Shown here: positions 33,160 through 43,983 of the stretch, in pieces | Position numbering within the stretch: the stretch's first letter is position 1 | Layout of the letters: each line of letters begins with the position of its first letter | From: Ascaphus truei | Lineage: Eukaryota; Chordata; Amphibia; Anura; Ascaphidae | Assembly (NCBI GenBank): GCA_036426205.1 | Contig: CM071568.1 | Span: 117,642,050 to 117,706,049 of the forward strand | Length of the DNA: 64,000 bases | Direction: 5' to 3' | Program-made: the position numbers and the translations under genes | Notes under the pieces: generated by a model | The model's input: the letters and a program-made list of their open reading frames with translations, nothing else | What the model was told of the DNA's origin: nothing | Databases searched by the model: none

Positions 33160-34502
33160 CATTTCCCCGGGATGGCTCTTTTGACGACTTTCATGTACTT
33201 ATGATAAAAGGGACATGTTTGGGAGGAGACCCTGATTGGCCATGGTTTGGAGGTGAGCCCAAGTGGAATAATAAATATATGAGGGAAAGTGGCAGTGCTT
33301 GGGTTAAGATTGCGCCTTATGGTTGTGAAATATCCCCCGATGGAACAGTATGTCCCTTGTTATGTCCATCTGCTATACCGGGTGCAACTGCCCCGAGTAT
33401 GCTCACAGCCCCTCCACCATACATCCCCTCTATCTATCCCAACCTGTCAGCCCTCGCACAACCCCCTCCCTCACTGTCAGTGGCATTTGCGGATGAAGAT
33501 ATAATCCTTGCAGCCCAGCAATCAATGTATAACCAAAGATCTCAGGTTGCGTCTCAGGTCACGTCACAGGTCACGTCCCAAATTGCATCCCCATTCCACA
33601 GCGCAGCTGTTTTAGCTGATGATGAAAATAAGTCAGGGAGTGAGACTGATCAGGGTGACATAATAGACCAATACACTTCTGGTCCTGCGGGTAACACTAG
33701 ATCTCACACGGCAGCAAAATATATAGGGAACATAAATAGTAAGGCTAAAATCCCCAAGGATAATTCCTCTTTAGAAGAACAGGAATCTATTAATTTTGGT
33801 TTAATTTCTAAACAAATTGGGGAGGTTGCATACGTATTGAGCAAAATAATTACTGCAGAGTCCCCTGTAGTGCGTGAAATAAACACTCCAAAAACAGATG
33901 AGTCCCAGTCCCAAACACTGGAGGTATCCTCTGCAAATGTGTCATCTGTAGCTATGCCCTTTATGACAGTGGGTGAACAAGTAGTTATAAAAACCCCAGA
34001 TACACTTGTTATGAATGCTTGGGCACAAGGTTGCCCTGACCCCACTAAACACCCTGAGGCTGCAGTCAGGTATTTAAAAAGATGTACCAAACACATGAAA
34101 TTGTTGGGTTCTGATTATATTTTTTTATTAGACCTAGTCACTAAACATGCAGGTATTAAATGGACAGAGAAGTGTAGAACTCTTGAAACACAGTTTGATA
34201 ATCCTGCTGCAACTATTGACAATCATTGGGGAATGTCTGAATGGATAACAGAAATGTGGAAACAGGTCTTGGATGTATTTAAAAGCGAGCATGGTTCTAG
34301 ACAAGATATATCTGAGGCTATCGCGTGTGTGCAGAAATGAGACGAAACTGTCACTGATTTTTTAAGAAGGTTTAAAGAGTGTTGGAAGAATGACTGTGGC
34401 TTATCATTAGATGACGCTATAGCTCCATTGTATATTCAGCATGCAATGAATAACATATTGCCAGGTAACGCACAGACAGTTAGGATGTGTATTGATGGGT
34501 GG
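33160..34502 (+). pseudogene. Gag, matrix to capsid, copy A
   Basis: Frame 33201-34340 continues the matrix, has a PPPY late-domain motif (at 33415), then a Ser/Thr/Gln-rich linker and a capsid region (AWAQGCPDPTKHPE ... DNHWGMSEWI ... ETVTDFLRRFKECW, the last resembling the major homology region). A TGA interrupts at 34338; copy B has no stop there. Bases 33385-34502 are repeated as copy B. Gag shapes and drives release of the particle; this copy is broken. Confidence 0.75.
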
Positions 34503-35640
34503 CAACTGCCCCGAGTATGCTCACAGCCCCTCCACCATACATCCCCTCTATCTACCCTAACCTGTCAGCCCTCGCACAACCCCCTCCCTCACTGTCAGTT
34601 GCATTTGCGGATGAAGATATAATCCTTGCAGCCCAGCAATCATTGCATAACCAAAGATCTCAGGTTGCGTCTCAGGTCACGTCCCAGGTCACGTCCCAAA
34701 TTGCATCCCCATTCCACAGCGCAGCTGTTTTAGCTGATGATGAAAATAAGTCAGGGAGTGAGACCGATCAGGGTGAAATAATAGACCAATACACTTCTGG
34801 TCCTGCGGGTAACACTAGATCTCACACGGCAGCAAAATATATAGGGAAGATAAATAGTAAGGCTAAAATCCCCAAGGATAATTCCTCTTCAGAACAGCAG
34901 GAATCTATTAATTTTGGTTTAATTTCTAAACAAATTGGGGAGGTTGCATATGAATTGAGCAAAATAATTACTGCAGAGTCCCCTGTAGTGCGTGAAATAA
35001 ACACTCTACAAAAACAGATGAGTCCCAGTCCCAAACACTGGAGGTACTGTATCCTCTGCAAATGTGTCATCTGTAGCTATGCCCTTTATGACAGTGGGTG
35101 AACAAGTAGTTATAAAAACCCCAGATACACTTGTTATGAATGCCTGGGCACAAGGTTGCCCTGACCCCACTAAACACCCTGAGGCTGCGGTTAGGTATTT
35201 AAAAAGATGTACCAAACAGATGAAATTGTTGGGTTCTGATTATATTTTTTTATTAGATCTAGTCACTAAACATGCAGGTATTAAATGGAAAGAGAAGTGT
35301 AGAACTCTTGAAACACAGTTTGATAATCCTGCTGTAACTATTGACAATCATTGGGGAATGTCTGAATGGATAACAGAAATGTGGAAACAGGTCTTGGATG
35401 TATTTAAAAGCGAGCATGGTTCTAGACAAGATATATCTGAGGCTATCGCGTGTGTGCAGAAATCAAACGAAACTGTCACTGATTTTTTAAGAAGGTTTAA
35501 AGAGTGTTGGAAGAATGACTGTGGCTTATCATTAGATGACGCTATTGCTCCATTGTATATTCATCACGCGATGAATAATATGTTGCCAGGTAACGCACAG
35601 ACAGTTAGGATGTGTTTTGATGGGTGGCACAAGCTAAATA
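34503..35640 (+). pseudogene. Gag, tandem duplicate (copy B), truncated
   Basis: A direct repeat of 33385-34502 at a period of 1118 bases, with only a few percent difference. It contains the same PPPY block and capsid, split into two frames (34499-35101, 35064-35660) by a small indel near 35007-35050. It extends a little beyond the unit (HKLNIAEW) before the deletion junction near 35650. No nucleocapsid zinc knuckle follows. Confidence 0.75.
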
Positions 35641-36470
35641 TAGCAGAATGGGTGTTGTGACATATTGCCGTCAATGGATTCCTGACTGTTCATACTATGA
35701 TCATATTCTCCGACAGGCAACTCTCAAAGACATGCCAGATGTTATCCAGTGGAACAATGAGATGTCCGATGCCTTCCGGACACTGAAAGCCTCCCTCTGC
35801 TCTGCTCCTGCTCTTGGACTGCCAAACTATCAGCAACCGTTTCACCTGTATTGCTCTGAAAGGTGGATCTACTGTGGCGGGTGTCCTTGCTCAGGAACAC
35901 GGCTGTGGTTATAGGCCCGTTGCTTTTTATTCTAAAGTGCTACCTTTTGTGGTGAGGGGAATGCCGGCATGCTTAAGGGCCGTAGCCGCCTGTGCCATGA
36001 TGGTTGAGCGCCTCATACCATGTTCTTTCACACTCTCTTGTCTTGCATACAACACACCAAGTTATACATATCATTAACAACATCACCACACAGCACATGA
36101 CAGCTCAAAGGAAATCAGGATATGAAACTATTTTAACGGCGACCTCTAATCTGGTTGTCAAGTATTACCCCTCTCATGCAGGCCCCGCAGTACTACTACA
36201 CAAGTTACTGTCCTGCAATGACACAAATGACACAGATGACCCAGACGACAGTTCAGTACATGATTGTGCTCAGACTTTAAGGGAAGAGACATCTCCAAGA
36301 TATGACTTATCTTCCTCCCCTTTGTCAACCGGTGACATTGTATATGTAGATGGGTCTTGCTCAAAACCTATGGATGGTGTTTTTCTGACTGGTTTTGCAG
36401 TAGTACAGTTGCCTGACACTGTTTTAATGGCAAATGCTTTGCCCTTTGACAAGCTGCTGACTTGGTAGCC
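35640..36470 (+). pseudogene. Pol: RT C-terminal end and RNase H first part
   Basis: After the deletion junction the sequence gives YCRQWIPDCSYYDHILRQAT (RT thumb), FRTLKASLCSAPALGLPNYQ and, after frameshifts near 35865 and 36000, VLAQEHGCGYRPVAFYSK and then an RNase H start with IVYVDGSCSKPMDG (catalytic Asp). Protease and the RT palm with its catalytic motif are absent. A further frameshift lies near 36455. Confidence 0.8.
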
Positions 36471-38006
36471 CTGACGCAGGCCTATATACTGTTTGCTGAC
36501 AAACCAGTTACCATCTATACAGATTCCCGGTACGCTTTTGGAGTGGTACATGATTTTGGGGTAATCTGGAAGAACAGAGGTTTCCGTACATCAGACAGTA
36601 AGGCAATTTCTCATGCACAGCTGGTTGTAGATCTTCTAGATGCTATTATGTTGCCCTCACAGTTAGCTATCGTTAAATGCAAAGGGCACAGTAAAGTGGA
36701 TTCAGCTATTGCGGATGGCAATAATTTGGCAGATATGGTAGCTAAGGATGCGGCATTATCTGCCCAGTTTCATCCCCAGTATCCCGAGGATCACAAACCA
36801 CAATATACTCTGATATTGCAACCACCCATCCCACAGTTTGACATATTATCTCTTCAAGCTCTCGCATCCAAAGAGGATGTTCAGTATTGGGAATCAGAAG
36901 GTCTGACAAAGGATGTGCATTCTCTTATGTCAGACAAGGAGGGAAGGGTGGGTATACCAAAGACAGCAGCACCAATTTTTATCAGTCATTTTCATTCTTT
37001 TGGTCACATTGGTCGCAAACAAACCTGCAAGACAATACAGACTAAGTTCTGCATTAAAGATCTCCCACTGTTAGTAGAGACACAATTATCTAGGTGTTTG
37101 ACCTGTGCTCGTAATAACCCCACGGGTAATATTCACGGAGCACACGACCATTTGCCACCACCTGATAGGCCTATGCTGTGTTTACAAATTGACTTTACAC
37201 ACATGCCTAAAGCCAAGGGTAAATTACAATTCCTATTGGTAATTGTGGATCAGTTCTCCAAATGGGTAGAAGCATTTCCTACTGCAAAGGAAGATGCCAA
37301 AACGGTGGCTAAAATTATGTGTAAGGAAGTTCTTCCTCGTTTTGGATGCCCATTGGTTATTAATAGTGACAAAGGTACCCCATTTGCAGCTAAAGTCACG
37401 CAGCACATTTGTACACTGTTGTGCATTGACTGGAAGTTTCATATTCCATATCATCCCCAGTCATCTGGTCAGGTGGAGCGCACAAACAGGACGATCAAAG
37501 ACAAAATCAGGAAGGGCACTAATGGCACCTTTCGAAATTGGCCTGATCATTTGCATGCCGTACTAGCAGAGATAATGATGACCCCAAACAAAACTACTGG
37601 GTACTCTCCTTTTGAAATTTTAATGGGTAGGCCTTTCCCTACCCACTGGGCACGGAACCATGGCACACCACTAGTAGGGAATGACTTGCAATGTATAACT
37701 GAGGAATATGTAACACAACTTCTTGAGAAATTGAATGGCATCTATGGTGATGTTTCTGTCTCTTTGCCTTCTCCGTCAGGTGAGCCTACCCACCCCTTTA
37801 AGCCTGGAGACAGTGTCCTGGTCAAACAGCTGTTCAAGAACAAGACCTTGGATCCTCCTTTTGGACCACCTGTCACCATGATCGCTGTCACCCGCACTGC
37901 CATACTCACAGACGACAGCCCAACATGGATCCACACAAGTCGCGTCAAGACCGCACCCATTGGCTCCCATGGTCCACCCATCCTGGACTCGTCGGCAAGC
38001 TCTTAA
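36462..38006 (+). CDS. pol: Pol: RNase H C-terminal part and integrase (intact frame)
   Basis: 514-codon frame. It starts in RNase H (LTQAYILF, then YTDSRYAFG with Asp21, HSKVDSAIADGNNLAD). Integrase follows: zinc module H178, H182, C212, C215; core Asp244 (QIDFTHM), Asp303 (NSDKGTPF) and Glu339 (GQVERTNR), with 35 residues between the last two, the normal spacing. The C-terminal region has the FKPGDSVLVKQ block of the gamma-type integrase tail. The frame overlaps the start of env by 82 bases in another phase, as in simple retroviruses. The listed start is not the true N-terminus: RNase H begins upstream in another frame. Confidence 0.85.
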   Translation: MVALTQAYILFADKPVTIYTDSRYAFGVVHDFGVIWKNRGFRTSDSKAISHAQLVVDLLDAIMLPSQLAIVKCKGHSKVDSAIADGNNLADMVAKDAALSAQFHPQYPEDHKPQYTLILQPPIPQFDILSLQALASKEDVQYWESEGLTKDVHSLMSDKEGRVGIPKTAAPIFISHFHSFGHIGRKQTCKTIQTKFCIKDLPLLVETQLSRCLTCARNNPTGNIHGAHDHLPPPDRPMLCLQIDFTHMPKAKGKLQFLLVIVDQFSKWVEAFPTAKEDAKTVAKIMCKEVLPRFGCPLVINSDKGTPFAAKVTQHICTLLCIDWKFHIPYHPQSSGQVERTNRTIKDKIRKGTNGTFRNWPDHLHAVLAEIMMTPNKTTGYSPFEILMGRPFPTHWARNHGTPLVGNDLQCITEEYVTQLLEKLNGIYGDVSVSLPSPSGEPTHPFKPGDSVLVKQLFKNKTLDPPFGPPVTMIAVTRTAILTDDSPTWIHTSRVKTAPIGSHGPPILDSSASS

Positions 38007-39592
38007 TGTTCTCCACATGTTTATCCTTTATAATAGTTTTGATTTCAGGACTAATTTGGGGATTAACTGCTTGCATTGTGTACCACAAAGACACCACACC
38101 CATTAGTTATGGGTTCAATTATACAATACAGCACAACCGACCAAAAAGAGAGCTTCGTAAATCGTCCTGGGAAAAGGACAATATATATATCAAGTCTCTA
38201 ATAGTTGTTCATCGAGAAACCGACCCTAATACATCTTGTTGGGTCTGTGGACATGGTCCACATAGCCTTAAACATGGCTACCCAGCAGTACCTATCCCCA
38301 TTGATCAATCCAAGTTACAGGAGATAGTAGAAAAGGATCTTTCATGGAATCTTACCCCTGACGACAAATCTCAAGAGAGAAATGAGTTAGATCAGATCCA
38401 TCTTAGCAAAAAGGTTGTAGCCGGAGCCATATGCTACCAGAATGTACAGAATATCCAGGGAGATTCAATTTCTCTATTGCACTCTGACTGTCAGGAGGCA
38501 GTGATCACATTACTTTTTAATATACCTCTTATCACACAAAGTGAACTTACGATATTTGATTCTCTGAAATTGACCATGAATTGTAGTGAGTTCTGTCAAA
38601 ATTCAGTTGCTTATAATAACACCGCCAAGATATGTACCAGTAACCCACCCAAGTTGTACACGTGGTTCAGAGCACAGCTCCAGACTTGGACACGAACCAA
38701 TCAGTTCTGGTCAATAGATGCTTGTAAGTGCGGTAATGGTTTTAGCAACAGTAGTTGTAAATATGGTACTTCACAATTATTGGAAAGAGCAAACACAACT
38801 TACCCACCTAAGATTAAGCTCCCTTATGGGTATTACTGGTTATGTGGTTCATGGGCAACTAAGGTCGTGCCCTATAATCATCCCGCCCCATGCTATCTAG
38901 GTTTTGTTCTACCCGCTTTTCAGGTAAAACTTACTCTACCTGAAGGCCGATTAAGGAATAAAAGAGGTTTAACTGGCAAAACAATTAAAGGCGAAGTATT
39001 CACAGGTACCTTATTCCCTTTTTACGGCATCCTTGATTTATATTCCAAACTGGGATTACTGGTGGACGAGCTAGATGTTGCTTTCAACGCCACCAATGAC
39101 GCTATAACTAGGCTCACTAATGAGCAAGAACAGATAAGAACGGTAGTTTTGCAAAATCGCATGGCACTAGATTATCTGTTGGCAGCACAAGGAGGTGTTT
39201 GTAAGTTAGTAGGTAAAGAATGTTGTGTTTATATCGATGACCAATCAAAAAGTATACATCATGACATGGACACTCTAGCAGAAATTCAATCTAGAATGCG
39301 AAAGGAACCAAAAGAGTTTGATTTTACCTTTGGCCTTGGAAATTGGCTAGGCGCATTGGTAATGAAGATTCTTTATGGAATCATAGCAATTGCAAGTTTA
39401 TTACTTTGTGTGTATATGTTAATCCAAATGACTAAATGTGTAATCCGCTCTATTTTTGCCAGAAGAGCTGCTTCTGCTTCTAGCTCGACCGTTATGTATA
39501 TGTCTCCCACCAAGAGAGCGAGAAATACCAATAGTCTTGGTACTCGTCAACCACCCATATGTTCATCTCTGATTATCAAACGAGATACCTGA
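37925..39592 (+). CDS. env: Retroviral envelope glycoprotein, uninterrupted
   Basis: 555 codons without stop or frameshift. Hydrophobic leader about residues 26-52. SU has CWVC (105-108, the CXXC pattern of gamma-type SU) and several N-X-S/T sites. A basic cleavage site RNKR is at 344-347, after which TM begins. TM has a heptad region, then the immunosuppressive-domain region running into CX6CC (Cys426, Cys433, Cys434), and a membrane anchor at about 475-503 followed by a Ser/Arg-rich cytoplasmic tail of ~50 residues. The CXXC plus CX6CC pair is the covalent SU-TM arrangement of gamma-type envelopes. Expression would need the LTR and splicing; no evidence here either way. It is the only complete structural gene of the provirus. 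Confidence 0.9.
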   Translation: MDPHKSRQDRTHWLPWSTHPGLVGKLLMFSTCLSFIIVLISGLIWGLTACIVYHKDTTPISYGFNYTIQHNRPKRELRKSSWEKDNIYIKSLIVVHRETDPNTSCWVCGHGPHSLKHGYPAVPIPIDQSKLQEIVEKDLSWNLTPDDKSQERNELDQIHLSKKVVAGAICYQNVQNIQGDSISLLHSDCQEAVITLLFNIPLITQSELTIFDSLKLTMNCSEFCQNSVAYNNTAKICTSNPPKLYTWFRAQLQTWTRTNQFWSIDACKCGNGFSNSSCKYGTSQLLERANTTYPPKIKLPYGYYWLCGSWATKVVPYNHPAPCYLGFVLPAFQVKLTLPEGRLRNKRGLTGKTIKGEVFTGTLFPFYGILDLYSKLGLLVDELDVAFNATNDAITRLTNEQEQIRTVVLQNRMALDYLLAAQGGVCKLVGKECCVYIDDQSKSIHHDMDTLAEIQSRMRKEPKEFDFTFGLGNWLGALVMKILYGIIAIASLLLCVYMLIQMTKCVIRSIFARRAASASSSTVMYMSPTKRARNTNSLGTRQPPICSSLIIKRDT

Positions 39593-39708
39593 AAGAGGTT
39601 TCTGCAGGCACATGGTCTCTTGGAGGTTTCTCCCTTGGAGTTTTTCCTCTCCTGAGTGGTTTGCAGAAGAATAAATGGGATTGGTCAATTGATTTGTTCT
39701 TTCAGAAC

Positions 39709-39718
39709 AAAAGGAGGG
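39709..39718 (+). promoter_or_regulatory. Polypurine tract
   Basis: AAAAGGAGGG two bases before the 3' LTR. The same tract precedes the 5' LTR at 30820-30829, as part of the aberrant 5' extension. Confidence 0.8.
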
Positions 39719-39720
39719 TA

Positions 39721-40214
39721 TGTAAGGTTAAAACTGTCTTCTGTCAGCTCTGGAATTGATAAGGTTAAACAGAATACGCAGGCCTTGCTATTTTCACAGG
39801 AGGCTATTGTAAATAGCTTTAGACCAACTGTTTAGTGCCTGTCATGTTGTTAAAAAAAGACTACAGAGGATAGGGCTGCCTTATAAGTCACCATTGTATA
39901 TTCCTCTTGCTCAGCAGTTAAATGTTTTAAGCTGTACAGAAGGCATTATGTGAAGGATACATGTAAATTTAGAGTGTACCCATATTTGTAACAGATGACA
40001 ACTGTATTTTGTCCCTGCCTTATGTATAAAAACCTGTTGGTGAACCATTTTCAATCAGTTGTGAGAATTCAACCAAGGAGCCTCCTTGAATTCTTACAGC
40101 TCCAAGCTCGTATGCTATACTATTTGAAAGAATCTCATATCTGTTGCGTTTCAGTAGCTCCCGGGAGAAATGTTTTGCTTGCCCTAGAAGGACCTGATCT
40201 GTAGAGATCTAACA
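39721..40214 (+). mobile_element. Proviral 3' LTR
   Basis: TGTAAGG...TCTAACA, 494 bases, colinear with the 5' LTR and followed by the second ACCAC. The region equivalent to the ATTAAA of the 5' LTR reads ATTTTCAA. Confidence 0.9.
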
Positions 40215-40713
40215 ACCACAATGACCTATTGATCCTAAACATAAGCAAATGCTTTAGACGCAATTGATACCAATTCCTGATGGGAAAGTACAGTAAGAAT
40301 ATACCCCTGTATCTATTCATATTAAAACATTGAGAGAATAGTTACTACATATATGAGATGTACAAAGATCACAATATATACAGTAGTAATACAATTTTTA
40401 GGGCATATAGAGATATATAAGGAACATAGAATTCACCACCTATAACACGTCGATTTTATCGAACTTGTGCCCATACCAGATTCACATATTGACATAAGAG
40501 AATATAGGAAGATGTACTGTTGTCCATTACAGATTGTTCGTTATTTAACCACTGCTTGCCAAAAAATGTAGGTGATGACTGATTACACAACATATAATAT
40601 CTGCATAGTACATGGAGCTGATATTGAGATTAGAGTTAGAATAAAGAGAGGCTATATTATTCTTTAAGGAATTATCCCAGGTCAATATCTATATTCATTC
40701 CGTGTGGTATTAA
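40215..40713. repeat. PLE1 left inverted arm, inner part
   Basis: Reverse complement of about 43318-43815. It contains the end of the PLE1 endonuclease coding region (minus) and its 3' UTR. Together with 30437-30584 it makes an arm of about 650 bases. Confidence 0.9.
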
Positions 40714-41404
40714 TGTTTTCAAGGTGTATATCCAGAAGGTCTCTTGCCTTGATATTTTAATGACCTGGTTACCCCCTCTCCAGTTTGGATGGATTTTGTC
40801 AATTCCAAAGAATTTTTAACCATTCGGATTTTGATCATGGTGTTCTCTAAAATGTTTTGACACACTATGTTGCATAAAGCCTCTCTCTATATTTTTTTAT
40901 ATGTTCTGCTATTCTCAATTTCAGTTTGCGTGTTGTTCTCCCTATGTACTGTTTATTACATGGACATTGCAACATATATATTATATAGTTTGAGTTGCAA
41001 TTTATGAAATTTGTTATTTCATATTCCACTTGTGTTGTTTCAGATTTTATTTTCTTAAAGGATTTTTGTGTGTTCAAATTTAGTTTACACCCTCTACATG
41101 TTTGACACTTGAAAAAAACGTTTCTTATATTCACAGGTTTGACACATTCCTTCTTTAAACAACTTGGAGCTAGTTTTTGTTTCAGATTTGGGGCCTTTGT
41201 GAATATTATTTCAGGTTTTGTTGGTAATATCTGTTGTAAAATAGGGTCCTTGTGCAGAATATTCCAATGTTTATGGAATATTCTTCTGATATGTTTAGAA
41301 GAATTTGTAAATCTCGTAACAAATGGTATTGATATTTTATCCTTCTCCCCTCTTTTATTCATTTCTCCCTTTGGTTTATAAATCATCAAATCTGAACGCT
41401 CCAT
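40690..41404 (-). pseudogene. PLE1: linker and GIY-YIG endonuclease
   Basis: The 179-residue frame (41404-40865) has the linker common in PLEs (FVTRFTNSSKHIRRIFHKHW, then CKTCRG-like CQTCRGCKLN) and the GIY-YIG start PCNKQYIGRTTRKLKLRI. After a frameshift near 40865 the rest of the domain continues (NWRGGNQVIK, ETFWIYTLKTLIP) to about 40690. A Cys-rich CX2C...CX2CXXC linker and GIY-YIG nuclease are diagnostic of Penelope-like elements. Confidence 0.85.
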
Positions 41405-41420
41405 CTGGGTGACCTTATTA

Positions 41421-41787
41421 TACAGTAGCGGCAGATTCTATTCGAAGCAATGCCGCCGGCCGGGTGCGTGTGCGCAGCGTGTAGACGCGGCACGTTGCGG
41501 TGCACTGTGACGTCACAGTCACGTGCGCCCCCGGCTTCCCCGGCTTCCCCGGCTTCCCTGGGCTTCCCCGACACCCCTGGAGATTAAGGTAAGGTAAGCG
41601 GGGTGCGGGGAAGCAGAGGGGCAGAGCAGGAGCCGGGTTCGGGGTCGGGAAGGGGGGTAAATTGCGCGCGAAGTGGAGGGGGGGTGCGTGAGGGAAACAC
41701 GGTGGCGCGCGGTTTTGACTGGCGCCAGCCGGAGTAGATCCCGGCATGCCGCCGGCATTACTTCAAATAAAAGCTGCCGCCACTGTA
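41421..41787. mobile_element. TA-flanked MITE in PLE1, copy 2
   Basis: TA on both sides. Ends CAGTAGCGGCAGATTCTATT and, reverse-complemented, CAGTGGCGGCAGCTTTTATT; the inverted similarity runs about 40 bases. GC-rich centre with GGCTTCCCC triplication. It splits the PLE1 ORF; coding on both sides is in register with a simple insertion. Confidence 0.85.
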
Positions 41788-42186
41788 TGCTTCATTTACC
41801 ACTTCTTTCCTATATTTTCTTTCAGTGAACCTCTCCATTAACTCATGTGCTTGTTCATGATAGGTGTGTTCCTGTGTACAATTAAGTCTAACCCTCTGTA
41901 ATTGACCCAAAGGGATGTTGTTAATCCATTTTTCTAGATGTACACTGTCCCCCATCAGGAAATTATGGCAATCTACCTCTTTTACGTATGTCTTAGTTTC
42001 CAATACCCCATTGGAAACGTATAGTTCTAAGTCCAAAAATTCGATGCTGGTTTGACTGTATTTGTATGTGAATCTTTCTCTTTTAAATTGTTCCATGGGG
42101 TTATTTGGTAGTACTCTATATGTTACCGTATCTCCCAACAATCTATGGGATTCCCTATCATAATCGTTTCTATTCAGGATAACCAC
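41758..42186 (-). pseudogene. PLE1: RT remnant with catalytic core deleted
   Basis: Starts in RT motif 1 (NRNDYDRESHRLLGD, NNPMEQFKRE) and jumps directly to the post-palm block (SIEFLDLELYVSNGVLETKT, then PLGQLQRVRLNC and ERKYRKEVVNEAY). In complete PLEs about 250 residues including the catalytic Asp residues lie between these. So the RT core is missing by internal deletion near 42085. The break from the upstream frame is a C14 run (42183-42197). Confidence 0.8.
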
Positions 42187-43357
42187 CCCCCCCCCCCTTA
42201 TCTGCTGGTTTTATAACAATATCGTCTCTTTCTGAGAGTTCACCCACTGCATTCAGCTCACGTTTAGTCAAGTTTTTCATAGTTCTAGATTTCTTTTCCC
42301 CTCCAAGTTTCTCGATATCCTCTTGTACCAGTTTGGTAAAGGTATCTATATGTCCCCCCTTCAAATAGCTAGGATAAAAGATTGAACTTTTCTTACATGG
42401 TGTATGTACAAATCTTTCACATGTTTTTATATTATTATTTGTCACCTCGTGTGTTATATTTTGCTTTAGAAAATATTTTTTGAGTGTTTCTATACTGTTT
42501 GTTTTTTCACAGGTTTTTCTCCCTCCTCCCTTTCCTCTCTTTGTGGACTTTCTATCTTCCTTTTCTGTGGGGTATTTGATTTGTTTTCCTCCCTCTGTTG
42601 TGATTGGGTTTTGGTTATCTCTCCTGGTTTCTCTCTGCTGTTTCCTCTCTAAAAAAGAAGAGGAGGTTGATGTGGATGGTTTTTCCTCATCCTCAAACAC
42701 CTCTTCTCTTTCTCTGTCCCTTGGAAAATACTCTTGTTTTGAGTTTTGCTTGCTATAATATCCTTTCCAGCTATGTTTTCTACCCCTATAATCACCTGAC
42801 CCACGTCTATCTCTGTCCTGGTGATATTTGTTCTTATTCCAATATCTGTTCTCTTTGGGGTAATGTGTGTTGGACCTTGGACCCATATATCTGTTCTCAT
42901 TAACATTTTGATGTCCTTGTTGTATATCATTTGGATTAGACGCTTTTGGTTCCTGTTCTCTTGTTGTTGTTTTTTTCCATGATCTATAACAATTGTTTAT
43001 ATAATCCTCCTTATCCCTTCTAAATTTCCTTTGTTTGGATAATTTTGTATCTTTTTCAATTTTATCTGTCCTTTGTTTAACTTTCTTTTCAATATCTTTG
43101 TGTTTTTCAGTTTTTTCTAAACTATTAAATTTATTTTCTATGATCTCAAAGTCTACCTCTAATGAAGCCAAACTCTTATTTCTTTGTTGTATTAATAGCT
43201 TCATTAGGTCAATAGATGCCCTATCTAAAATACTATTCCATTCTTTCATGAATTTAACATCATCCTGGTCTGAAGTAGGATCCTTAAATATCCTTAATCC
43301 TCTTGGGATCCTGTCTAATACCACACGGAATGAATATAGATATTGACCTGGGATCAT
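42170..43357 (-). pseudogene. PLE1: N-terminal region and RT0
   Basis: 395-codon frame. It is rich in Lys, Arg, Glu and Asn with a predicted coiled coil at about residues 60-125 and an RNA-binding-like basic/Tyr/Gly region at about 150-230. The C-terminal part has FVHTPCKKSSIFYPSYLKGG and LTKRELNAVGELSERDDIV then IKPADKGG, the conserved block before RT motif 1. The first ~15 codons lie in the inverted arm, so the start codon used is uncertain. Confidence 0.75.
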
Positions 43358-43983
43358 TCCTTAAAGAATAATATAGCCTCTCTTTATTCTAACTCTAATC
43401 TCAATATCAGCTCCATGTACTATGCAGATATTATATGTTGTGTAATCGGTCACCACCTACATTTTTTGGCAAGCAGTGGTTAAATAATGAACCATCTCTA
43501 ATGGACAACAGTACATCTTCCTATATTCTCTTATGTCAATATGTGAATCTGGTATGGGCACAAGTTCGATAAAATCGACGTGTTATAGGTGGTGAATTCT
43601 ATGTTCCTTATATTTTCTCTATATGCCCTAAAAATTGTATGATTACTGTATATATTGCGATCTTTGTACATCTCATATATGTAGTAACTATTCTCTCAAT
43701 GTTTTAATATGAATAGATACAGGGATATATACTTACTGTACTTTCCCATCAGGAATTGGTATCAATTGCATCTAAAGCATTTGCTTATGTTTAGGATCAA
43801 TAGGTCATTGTGGTTCAGGGACATTAATATCGATATGTAAAAAAGTATACGTTCCCCATGTATGATCTGTGACTGTAGAATAACGTTTTGGTTTAGTCAT
43901 ATGTAACATCTATGTTTAAGAACTAGTTAGCTATAGCTGTGATTCAATGTTATGAACTCATTGGTATGTATGTGAAGGTCTAT
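43318..43983. repeat. PLE1 right inverted arm
   Basis: Reverse complement of 30437-30584 plus 40215-40713, with few differences by eye. It carries an inverted copy of the element's own 3' end (endonuclease C-terminus and 3' UTR), the arrangement described for PLE terminal repeats in inverted orientation. Confidence 0.9.

Larger units (their letters stand above)
30585..40214 (+). mobile_element. Gamma-type endogenous retrovirus (defective provirus)
   Basis: Plus-strand provirus bounded by ACCAC duplications (30580-30584 and 40215-40219) and inserted in the left arm of PLE1. Order: aberrant 5' extension, 5' LTR, primer-binding site, repeat-rich leader, gag (with a hAT MITE and a 1118-bp tandem duplication), a deletion to the end of RT, RNase H, integrase, env, polypurine tract, 3' LTR. 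The two LTRs differ at roughly a dozen and a half sites by eye. Integrase and the env CX6CC pattern point to the gamma/epsilon-like group. It is replication-defective as it stands. Confidence 0.9.

Noticed and set aside
42480..43346. Plus-strand Phe/Ser-rich ORFs opposite PLE1
   Set aside because: Shadows of the Lys/Glu-rich PLE1 N-terminal frame on the minus strand.
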